A DNA stretch of 64,000 nt. Source: Neostapfia colusana (Eukaryota > Streptophyta > Magnoliopsida > Poales > Poaceae). The notes under the pieces were generated by a model. That model searched no databases. It saw nothing but the letters and a program-made list of their open reading frames with translations, and was not told the origin of the DNA. The stretch is taken from positions 57,565,136 through 57,629,135 of the forward strand of contig JASWHV010000004.1 in the NCBI GenBank assembly GCA_030760725.1. The letters run 5' to 3'. This document shows positions 35,758 through 45,074 of the stretch, in pieces (the stretch's first letter is position 1; each line of letters starts with the position of its first letter). Both the position numbers and the translations under genes were made by a program.

Positions 35758-37552
35758 TCACTCAGTTTCTTGTGCGCGCGCCCGAGGGCGCCACGGCGAG
35801 GTCGGCTCGTCCAGCAGCTGCTTTCCTCCTTGGGCCACAGAGAAGCTTTCCCAGCATCCTTATCGTCGTCCACGAACGCACACAGGAACGTTTCATCGGA
35901 CTCCCGACGCCCCCGCGCACAGAAACCGTGCAACACTCACCGCTCGACCGAGCTTACCCCTCACCGTCGACTGGCCGAACCAGAAGCTTTCACGGCGAGC
36001 TAAGGTCACAAACGGGTTCACCTGACTTCTTTTGACGTCCTCGTCACCTTTGCACTGGATTCCCGGCCTCCCCCGAGACGTGCCACCACCATCTTCTTCC
36101 TAGAACCCGAGTGAAGTCGCCGGCAGGAGTTTTCATCGTCCGGCCAAACCACACCTGTTCAAGCTCAAACAACTGATCACTGAGGTTAGCAAATCACCCG
36201 AGTTCCTTCTCCTAGACCCGGTCAAGCAAGTTCAACGCCAGTGAGCCAGAATTTCTTTTTTACTCTCGGCCGCCGTGTAGAACAGAGAGAACCAAAACTA
36301 GAAATTCGCCGCTATCACTGGATCATCTGACTTTCTGGTCTAGCTAGAGCTAGGGTAGCACCTGACGATCATCTAGGCTGAATCATAGCAATAATGATCC
36401 ATTCAGCAAGCTCAGCGCCGTGTTTTCACCGCCCGCTGGTGAAAACGCTTCGGTTCACCGGTGAAGTCGATCTTCCCGGTTATCTCCGGCCAAGAGGAGG
36501 GCAGGGTTAGCTTCCCCGTGCCCCAGTGGTGCTGTACGACCCCTTAGTTGGTCGAGTTCGCTGCCGAGATGAGTTCTCATCATCGGACCCGAATCGAGTT
36601 CCGCCGCCACCGTCACCGATGAGGTTGCCGGCGATGTCGAGGTGCACGGGGTTGTCCGTCGTGTGTACCACGGTCCAAGGAGGGTGTAGGAAGAAGACGT
36701 TTGGAAAATCATCCGTTGTAGGCCGAGAACAGCGCGTGCCACTGCCTCTGTCCGTCGCACTCTAAGGCGCCAGCGGGAGGTTGAAGACGGCACTGTACTG
36801 TGGGCCCTGGGTATCAGCAATTCAAACAATTTGAGTTGCTTTTTCAGTTTTCCCTCCAAAACTTTAGAAGCCCATAAATTTGGCTAGGATTCTCCAAATC
36901 AAGGGAACCAAATTTTGTTAGATTCAGCCCTTTGAGTACTTTCCAGCAAAACAAGTTTCACTACATGGAACCCATTATTTCTCCAGACTTAATTCTCCAA
37001 AATTTAAACTGTTGGGAATTTAAACTGGAGATCCCCTTTATGGAAGATTCTGAAATTTGGCCAGGATGTTAATTTTAATATCCCTGAGTCACATGAAAAA
37101 TTTCAGATCCATCCGAGTTTATTAAGTCCCCCTAATGGTGTGATTAAGTGAACTGACCCAGAGAAAATGAAAACTGTCCAGAAACATTTTTCAGAATTTC
37201 TCTGTACTTCATTAGCTCATAACTTTTTCTAGGATTCTTCAACTCACATGAAACCAATTCCATTAGAACCATCTTAAACTTTATTTTACAAAAAGTAATG
37301 GCTTGCTCCATGAAAATTCCTAGAAAAGCATAGAAGTTCTAATAATGGCCATTTATACATTTATTTGTGCAGGGCTCAAATGACCTTTGTTTCAAATGAA
37401 ATTTGGCCAAGTCACTTTTTAAGTTGTCCCTAAACCACAGTAAAAATTTAAGAGTCAGAAGTGCTGTCTAGCTAGATTTATTGTCTTTCCCTCTTCACTT
37501 CAACACAAATGCATTTAAATTGACATAAATTGTTCATTTCCAATTCATGCAG

Positions 37553-37630
37553 TCGCGGAAATTGATCAAGCCCTGGAGATTCTGGATTTTATCCCTCCAG
37601 AAGAAAGTTTAGTCAATGACCATAAGCAAG
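37553..37630 (+). CDS. Mini-ORF exon A in LTR-D2 (exon B lost)
   Basis: A 78-nt exon-like segment after TTCATGCAG, ending AAG before GTAAGCTCCGGTTTGCATT. It encodes AEIDQALEILDFIPPEES and a few more residues, clearly related to the E3 and LTR-C exons. Here the donor is GT rather than GC. The fragment stops at 38727 before exon B. Confidence 0.42.
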
Positions 37631-38495
37631 GTAAGCTCCGGTTTGCATTAACCTATTTACAAAGTTTATTGTTTTGTCACTTCCATTATGAATTTCATCT
37701 TATGTGCATTAGAGTCTAGATTTGAAACCCAAATGCATAGCCGAGAGAACCAGGGAGTTTAGGTCTAAGCTTTGAACCTCGAGTAGCCACTGCAATGCTC
37801 AACTGGTATAGGATTCGGTACAAGTCGACTAGTTGGAACTACTAGCGAGAATAGGTGAAGAAGCACACCAATCGGTTAGAAAGATAAATAATGAATCACA
37901 TGGCATGAAAATGAGACCAAGCAGAGAGTAAGGGCAGAAGGACGTTATGGCCTGTGTGTCTTATCTCTGCTTGTGTCGGTTGAGGACCGAGTTGCGTGTG
38001 GGCCTGTTGAACAAGCTAGAACTGTACCGAAGACATATCGGCTATATGGGAACCAGGAAACCGATGTAATTCGGATGGCGACATGTTGAGGCATTGCTTG
38101 TCGTCTAAAGGTGTTGGTTGAGAGCAGCGAGGTGTAAATCAGCTAGCAGGCACCGAGGTTGCTCTGCATAGAGACCTCCTGCTCAGGATGATAGGACAGG
38201 TTCAACACATGGCTAACGAGTGAAAGGTGGTTGCGTACGACGTCCGGGATGGTTACTGTAGGCAACATCGAGCATGAGCGTACGTGACGTGTTATTCGGG
38301 TAACCCTGCAGGTGTAAATCGATTATAATCACCATCCCTCACGGTCAGTGAGTACCACTTGTTCACTGTACCGTGACATAGAAAGAACAGGCTAGATGTC
38401 ATGAATAAAGTTGCTGTTTGAAAGTCTTACGTTGATTGTTAATGAAATGCATTAGATTAGAGCAAATCAAAGTTCTATTCAACCTTAGGCAAGGC

Positions 38496-38540
38496 ACATA
38501 AGAGGAATGCGTTTCTTGTTTGATTGTGGACTTCCTATGT
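38496..38540 (+). other. Conserved LTR hairpin HP1 (LTR-D2)
   Basis: ACATAAGA with TCCTATGT, one mismatch, same spacing and loop. Confidence 0.68.
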
Positions 38541-38727
38541 GGCTTAGCACAAGGTTTTCCATGAACTTGCGGCTAAAACTTCAAAGTAATGGTCAAGTAA
38601 TTAGGCGAGTCCTTATGCAGGTACTTTTCCATTGTTTATTGAATTCCAGCATATAGAGCTGCATGTTTAGATGAGATGGGTTAGTCTTGCTGAGCCTTCG
38701 TGCTCACTGCTTGTTGTTGAAGCATAC

Positions 38728-39740
38728 TGGACAAGTTTGATCTTGTACCGGATGCATGCTGGACATATGGGACCCAAGAAACCGATGTAACTTGTTAACC
38801 TGGGTGTCGAGGCAATCCCCATCATCCTATGCCGGTAGCTGAAAGGAGAGAGAAGTGGCCACTACGGCGTGTTCCGTAGATGGGGCTTGCTCCGGGTCGG
38901 TTGGACCGGTTCGACAATTGGGTGACTTGTGAAAGCTTTCCACATACGACGTTGACAGGATTGGTTGATCACCTTTCTCATACGTGCGTATATGTTGGTG
39001 TCATCCGGGTGTTGTCGATTGGAATCACCGTCGCTCGTGGTACTGAGCATACTTGTACACTGAGTCGTGACATAGTAATCACTGGGGGAATATTTAAATA
39101 TGCTTGGTGATTAATCCTCATATTGCAAATGATGGATGCTAAGTACAATTCACTAAATTTACTTTCTACCTCAGGCAAGTGGTATCTAGATGAAGTGTTT
39201 CTTGTTTGATTGTGGAGTATCGATGTAGCTTGTACAGGCTTATAAAATCTGCTCATGTTTATCATTTATGCAAACTTCTATATTCAGCCCTCTATTTCCA
39301 GCATTTAGAGTTCCATGTTTACGGTGATGGTTAAGTCTTGCTAAGCATAAGCTCACAGTTTGTTGATCCGTTGTTTTGCAGGTGACATTGCATATGGCAA
39401 CGTTAGGGAGGAAGGGTGATCTGAGTGGGGCAGCACCCAATGAGGATTGTGAGTCTCACTTGGAACCCTGCACGCCGCCGTGGTTTTGTGTGTGCTAGCG
39501 TGGAGCATCCGCGGGCTGGATGGCTTCACTTCTGCTTAGCGTAGGCTATAGTTCATGAGTTGTATTCTTATCTTTCCGCTGCAATGTACGCTTGTACATT
39601 ATTTTTAAAATGTAACAATGATATGTATTAAAGTCATATGTGTTGTTGTGAATGTGCTCTTTTCAGTCATGTATTGTTAGGTATCGCATTGCACGACACC
39701 ACCCAATGCGATTCCAGGAATGTCAAGACGGTGGTCCTCA
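38728..39740 (+). repeat. LTR-D1, 3' part
   Basis: Repeats 35090-35740 at the start and then runs on to an LTR end GTGGTCCTCA at 39740. It includes an exon-B-like stretch after TTTTGCAG (39381 onward) with the ending LEPCTPP but an earlier in-frame stop. A PBS follows, so this is a 5' LTR end. Confidence 0.78.
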
Positions 39741-39745
39741 TAGAC

Positions 39746-39757
39746 TGGTATCAAAGC
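39746..39757 (+). other. LTR-D primer-binding site
   Basis: TGGTATCAAAGC five bases after the LTR end, one base from the usual TGGTATCAGAGC. It is followed by a GGGAATAGC leader start like those of E2 and E4. Confidence 0.8.
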
Positions 39758-41011
39758 CGCAACGGGAATAGCTGGACACCCGGTCCCGAAAATGAACCAA
39801 GTGAATGCGCATGTGTGCACAGGATGTTCATCACACATAGACATGTACTTCACAAACTGAATTTCAGAATATAACCACGTACAAATAGTGTTTAAGTACT
39901 TTATTAGAATAAATCAATGACTCAATCATGAATGTCTAACTTATCCTGCAGAGGAAGACTGTAAACGACAACGGAAAATAACTAAAGATGATGAACTCCA
40001 ACTTCAACTCCACAGGCATGTTGACGGTAGTGCGCATGCCTAGTACTCTATCTGCTCTTCAAAGTACTCTTCTCCTATAGCTGAATTATATGTGGGAATG
40101 CAAGGGTGAGTACATGTCTTACTCAGCAAGTGGGGGAAAAGTATGACATGTAGCTTAAGACAAGGTATGAAATAAATGGCTCATTGCAGCAAGCAAGTTT
40201 TATTTCACAATCATGATAAAAACAGCAACTATCTCTAGGTATGTTAAATCCCAACATAACCAAGTAAATCATCATCCCTCCATTATAATTCATCATTAAT
40301 CAAGCCTTAACCAGCCGATACTCTTCCTCAAGTTCATCGCATACTCATAAATGCTCATGAACAACACATATTCATATAACCGAATCCAAACTCATTGTTA
40401 TGGCCAAAACAGTCCCAAAACCAGTCCCATAACCATACCATAGTCATACACGAATAACCATCCCAAGTTTTGCCTCTAATCATGGAAGTTGGCCAGGTGC
40501 TTGTAACCGGAAGCACGACTATCATAATAGTTTTACACTCTGTAGAGGTGGCACCACTTTACCCCCAAGTTCATGATTTCGTCACCCATAGGTGACTAGA
40601 GAGAACCTCCATTATTCCACTACACTACTGTTGGTGTATGGCCAAGAGATCATGAAATAGCCTTTACAAAGGGGCTACTAGAATGTACGGACCCACTGAG
40701 GTTTCACCGGTAGGCTCCAATCTCGATTATCCCACCCATGGGCCCCCTCGTGTGCCATGCAGTTTCCATGGCAGTCCTCCTCGACTCTCATTCTCCGCGC
40801 CATCCAATGGTTCATAACAAGATGGCAACACACCTAATTAGTACACTAAGCCGCATCCATATTTGACCTTGTGGTGGTACTGTTTTCCTGGCATGTTCTC
40901 GCATGAACCGGTCCTTAGATCTAAGGGAAGCAAACCACCATCTTATTTAGCACAATCCACGAACCAAGCTTGCCTAGATCTCCCTGATTCCATGCTCATT
41001 AACAGCGTCAT
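39758..41011. other. Leader remnant of D, then an unclassified LTR-like block
   Basis: About 65 bases of D leader are followed from about 39825 by a 1.2-kb AT-rich sequence I cannot assign. It begins TGTTCATCACAC, and has minus-sense AATAAAG near 39902-39910 and a TGAGTA/TACTCA stem followed by GCAAG (40107-40130), similar in place and form to the TGAGC/GCTCA hairpins of the other LTRs. That suggests a diverged minus-sense LTR. No coding region with a recognisable domain. The E3 LTR begins at 41012. Confidence 0.5.
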
Positions 41012-43569
41012 TGTAAAGGCCTTAGTTTTTGACACATTCAAAGTGTTCATCACACACACAAACACCTCATTTGAAGAAAGTTGATGAACACATTTGAAGA
41101 GCAAGTAACCATTATCAATATGCACAATAGAGAATAAACTCACAAAATGCAAAAGTGGTATTTCCCACATGCATCATCTAGGGGCTGGGCATATGAAAAC
41201 TCCTACACCTTGCTAGGAATGTCCATGCCAAGTTTCACCCAAATTCAAAACCTTTTTGAGGTACTTTTGGGTATAGCTAGAAAGAGGGTGGTTTGGACTC
41301 AAATTCAAATTCAAACTGTTTTTATCCCATGAATTCAAAAGTGGGAGGCATATTATTATTCAGCACATTTTTGTGAGCTCACACACCAATTTTCACTCCA
41401 TTTGGAGTTGATCTTGACATGAGCTAAGTTTAGCAAATTCAAACTTTATTTGAATTACAAACTGAATATGTGCTGAAAATTTAGTCAAACCAAACCCAAT
41501 TTGAATTCTAACCAATTCAAATGGCTCAGGGGTAGATAAATCAAATCACCATGAGCATTGTGGGGATTACTGTTTACAACAGTAATAGAGAGTTAAGTTC
41601 AGAGGTTAAAAAGGGAAGGGGACCCACATGTCAGCCACTGAGGAGAATTCAGCCGACTGAAGACTGCACTCGGGTTCTTGCGCTGGACTGAGCGGCCGCC
41701 ACGGCGAAGAAACGGCGAGGACAGCAGCTGCTTGCCGATCTCAGCCACTGAACCGACTCTCGGGGCTTTTATCTACGCGCCCGAGCGGTCGCCGGTGCAT
41801 CTCACCGCTGCCCCATCGCGTTCCCACCCAGAAAACCCGAAGCTCTCGCCGCTCGGTTGAACCCTCTGTTGCTCGTCTCCCGGCCAACCCCGAGGCTTCC
41901 ACGACAACCTGAGACCAGCACCAGGTGCGCCAAGCCATCCTCGACGCCCTTGCGCAGGTTCCAGGCCCGGAGCAGTTCTCCCCGAGCCCCACCGCGACGA
42001 TCTTTTCTATGCTGGTTCAGCTCGAGCCGCCACCGCGGGAACGATCCGACCGGACACCACAGCCTACCGTTCTCCGAGCTGTGAACAGCAAAAAGGTTCG
42101 CCTTCGGCCCTCTTTCATTCCCGCAAGCTCCGGCGGCATGACATAGACTGCTCATGCTGGAATTTCATGATTTCGTGACGGTGTGCAAGAAGGGAGCTCG
42201 AACCGATTCACAAAATTCGTAGTCTACACAACACCACTCATCTTCTCATGGAGGGGATCACTTCTAGGTGCCCGCACGAGTCCATAGGAACAGAAACCGC
42301 GAAGAACCGTGGAGGAATACCCCTGTTCTTCGAGTTTTAGGAGAAATCCCGATTTCCGGCCTAGGTCGCAAGGTGACAGCCCAACACAGCCCTTTCTGAT
42401 CTCCGTGGAGCTCATGTCGACCTTTCCTAGGGTCCACTGGTGCTCGATGACCTTTTGCTCGATTGGTTGAGGTGTTAGGAAGACCGGCCGACATGGCCGA
42501 AGTTCTTCCGAAGCTACCGCTCGTCGCTGACCAGGTGCCGGCCATTTTCATGACAAGCTGAGCCCAGAATCATGTTCCCCGAGTGGAGTTAGGCAGGGGC
42601 GGCCAGAATCATGAAGTTTGGAGCACCACAGAGGCCGCCGGCGAGCTCTCCGGCGAGATATCGCGGCGGCAGAGCGCGGGAGGTGGGAGGAAGACGAAGG
42701 GTGTGGACCCGGGTTGTCAGCGGCAGATATTTGAAAACCGGGATCAGCTGTGGCACGGATCGGGTGCGGCTGCTCGCGAAATAATCTGTAGCCGCGTGTG
42801 TCGTCCGATGAGGAGCTGACACGTAGCCCCGGGTCCCACGCGCAGTGATTTGAACTTTTCCCGATTTTCAGATTGCATTCAAACTTCAAATCCCCATAAC
42901 TTTGGCTAGGAAACTCTAAATCGAGTGAACCAAATTTTGTTGGATTCAGCTCTCTGAGTACTTTCCAGCAAATTAAGTTTCATTTCATGAAAATCCTCAT
43001 TTCTCCAGAATTAAGTCTTCAAAATTTAAACTGTTTAGAATTTTAACTGGAGAATCCTTTAGAAGAAAATTCTGAAATTTTGCTGGGATGTTCACCAAAA
43101 TATCCCTGAGCTACCATAAAAATTTCAGATCCATTTGATCTCATTTGATCCACCTAATGGAGTGATTAATAAAACTGTTCTAGGGAAAATAGAAAATGTT
43201 CAGAAACATTTTCAGAATTTCTCTGAAATTTTTTAGCTCATATCTCTAGCTAGGAACCTTCAAATTAAGTGAGACCAAATCCATTAGAACCCTCTGAAAA
43301 TCTAGTTTTCAGAAAGTCATGGGTTGCTCCATGAAAAACACTATAACACCCTAAGGGTTCCAATTAAGGTCAAGGACATAATTAATTGTGGAGAGCTCAA
43401 ATGAGCTTTGCTGCAACTAAAACTTGACCAAGTCTCTGTTTACGTGGTAACCAAGCCACAATAAAAATTTTAGAGTCATTGAGTCTGTCTAGTGAGACGT
43501 ATAAACATCACAAGTTTAAATTTCAATCAAATGCATTTAAATTAATACATGTACTTGTATCTCATGTAG

Positions 43570-44829
43570 TCGCTAAGGTCGAGGAGGAACCCAAAGTCTT
43601 AGACTTCGTTACTCTGGAAGAGCAGCTAGCGTACGACCAAGAGCAGCAAGGCAAGCTCCGGTTTGCATTATCCTTTTTACAATTTTTTATTGTTTTGAGC
43701 ACTTACTTGAGTATCCTGATTTCTTGCATTGGAGTCTTGTTTGAAAACCCAATTGCATAGCCAAGAAAACCAGGGGTTGGGATTAGGATGGAAAACCCCG
43801 ATTAGCTACTGCAATGCTAGGATAGTATAGGATTCGATACAAGTCGAGTAGTTGGAACTACTCGCGAGCATAGGCTAGAGGCACTCGACTCGGGTAGAAA
43901 TAGAAAATGAAACACATGGCAAGAAAAATGAGACCGAGCGGAGAGTAAGGGCAACAGGACTTTGGGGCCTGGATGCTATAGCTCCGCTTGTGTCGATTGA
44001 GGACCGAGCCGTGTGCGGGCCTGTTGAACAAGCTAGAACAGTACCAAAGACCTACCGGCTATATGGGAACCGGGAAACCGATATAATTCGGGTAGCTGGG
44101 TGTTGAGGCATAGCTGGTCGTTCAGAGGGTAGGTTGAGAGCTCGAGGTGTAAATCAGCTGGCGGCACTGAGATGCGCGTACAGAGACCTCTTGCTCGGGA
44201 TGATTGGACCGGTTCAACATTTGGCTGACGGGTGAAAGGTGGTTGCGTACGGCGTCCGTGACGGTTTCTGTAGGCAACATCGAGTACGGCGTACGTGACG
44301 GGTTATTCGGGTAACCCTGCAGGTGTAAATCGATTATAATCGCCGTTCCCCGTGGTCAGTGAGTACCACTTGTTCACTGTACCGTGACGTAGAAAGAACA
44401 GGCTAGTTACATGTTAAAATGTTGCTGATTAAAAGATGGACTTTGATTGTTAATGGTTTGTTGTAGTTTAGATCTAACTAAAGTTCTTTTCAACTTTGGG
44501 CAAGGTACATGAGAGAAATGTGTTTCTTGTTTGATTGCGGCTCTCTCATGTGCCTTAGCGTAAGGTTCTCCACAACGGACTGCTAAAACTTGAAAGTAAG
44601 GTCCCACTAATTAGGTGAGTCCTTGCAACTTATTTTGCCTCATGTAATATGTCACCCTCCATGTAGAAGTTTCATGTTTAGGAGACGGGTCAGTCTTGCT
44701 GAGCCTTCGTGCTCACTGCTTGTGTTTGAAGCTTTTGCAGGGTTCTATGAGGAAGGGACTCCCGAGGAGGAGACGGAACCCCAGGAGGGGAACCCCGTCG
44801 AGTGGGAGTCGTGCACGACGCCATGTTAG
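43570..44829 (+). CDS. Putative spliced acidic mini-ORF in the E3 LTR
   Basis: Exon A is 43570-43650 (81 nt), after TCTCATGTAG, and encodes VAKVEEEPKVLDFVTLEEQ and a few more residues. It ends AAG with donor GCAAGC (a GC-AG intron). Exon B is 44741-44829, after TTTTGCAG, and encodes FYEEGTPEEETEPQEG, then VEWESCTTPC and TAG. One base carried from exon A completes the first codon of exon B, so the frame holds. The predicted intron is 1090 nt and includes hairpins HP4, HP1 and HP2. The acidic peptide has no known domain. The start exon was not found. Confidence 0.48.
43845..43864 (+). other. Conserved LTR hairpin HP4 (E3 LTR)
   Basis: CGAGTAGTT-GG-AACTACTCG, a perfect 9-bp stem with a 2-nt centre. 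Counterparts: 19667-19687, 22571-22590, 27289-27310, 31985-32004, 51123-51143 and 60764-60784, with differing centres and paired stems. Confidence 0.7.
44507..44551 (+). other. Conserved LTR hairpin HP1 (E3 LTR)
   Basis: ACATGAGAG (44507-44515) pairs perfectly with CTCTCATGT (44543-44551). The loop has TTTCTTGTTTGATTG. Confidence 0.8.
44700..44715 (+). other. Conserved LTR hairpin HP2 (E3 LTR)
   Basis: TGAGC-cttcgt-GCTCA, 25 bases before the exon B acceptor. Other copies: 3470-3484, 13929-13943, 20522-20537, 21719-21734, 31130-31145, 38691-38706, 50341-50356; the loop sequence varies while the stem is kept. Confidence 0.65.
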
Positions 44830-44950
44830 TGTGTGTGCGTGCTAGCGGGGACACGTTCACTGGCTGAACGTGAACTCGATGCGTAGTCTACGGCCGTGAG
44901 TGTAGACTGAACATATTTTGTTGTAAAAATGTTCAGAAACCTGTTTATGT

Positions 44951-44956
44951 AATAAA
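44951..44956 (+). promoter_or_regulatory. Possible poly(A) signal of the E3 LTR
   Basis: AATAAA about 120 bases after the mini-ORF stop and 40 bases before the terminal hairpin. Confidence 0.5.
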
Positions 44957-44994
44957 ACTTTGCTTCCGCTTTGTACCTTTGATGTGTGTTATCC

Positions 44995-45015
44995 GGTGCT
45001 GTGCAACGCAGCACC
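44995..45015 (+). other. Terminal LTR hairpin HP3 (E3 LTR)
   Basis: GGTGCTG pairs with CAGCACC across a 7-nt loop, about 45 bases before the LTR end. Related hairpins: 3140-3160 (GGTGCCG/CGGCACC) and 28451-28480 (TTGGGTG/CACCCAA). Confidence 0.6.
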
Positions 45016-45062
45016 CCTCAGCGTGATCCTGGCTCGACAAGACCGTGGGGTCATGTCAGCAT

Positions 45063-45074
45063 TGGTATTAGAGC
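45063..45074 (+). other. E3 primer-binding site
   Basis: TGGTATTAGAGC, one base from the initiator-Met tRNA complement, four bases after the LTR end. Confidence 0.85.

Larger units (their letters stand above)
35758..38727 (+). repeat. LTR-D2, LTR fragment between two copies of an LTR-D1 segment
   Basis: Matches other LTRs from their GC-rich tract (compare 35758 with about 41668 in E3) to just before mini-ORF exon B. It contains exon A (37553-37630), HP1 (38496-38540) and a TGAGC/GCTCA hairpin (38691-38706). Neither end is an LTR terminus, so it is not a simple insertion. No gene beyond the mini-ORF exon. Confidence 0.7.
41012..45058 (+). repeat. E3 5' LTR (4047 bp)
   Basis: Starts TGTAAAGGCCTTAG and ends GGGGTCATGTCA four bases before a PBS. 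It is very similar to solo LTR-C. It contains GACCCACATGTCAG near 41622, a GC-rich tract (41640-42830), mini-ORF exons (43570-43650, 44741-44829), four hairpins and AATAAA at 44951. The left flank (GTCAT) belongs to the unclassified block. No 3' partner LTR is present in the window. Confidence 0.9.

Noticed and set aside
35090..39346. Direct repeats as the LTRs of a small element
   Set aside because: The repeats do not start TG and end CA, have no flanking duplication, and the sequence between them is itself LTR.
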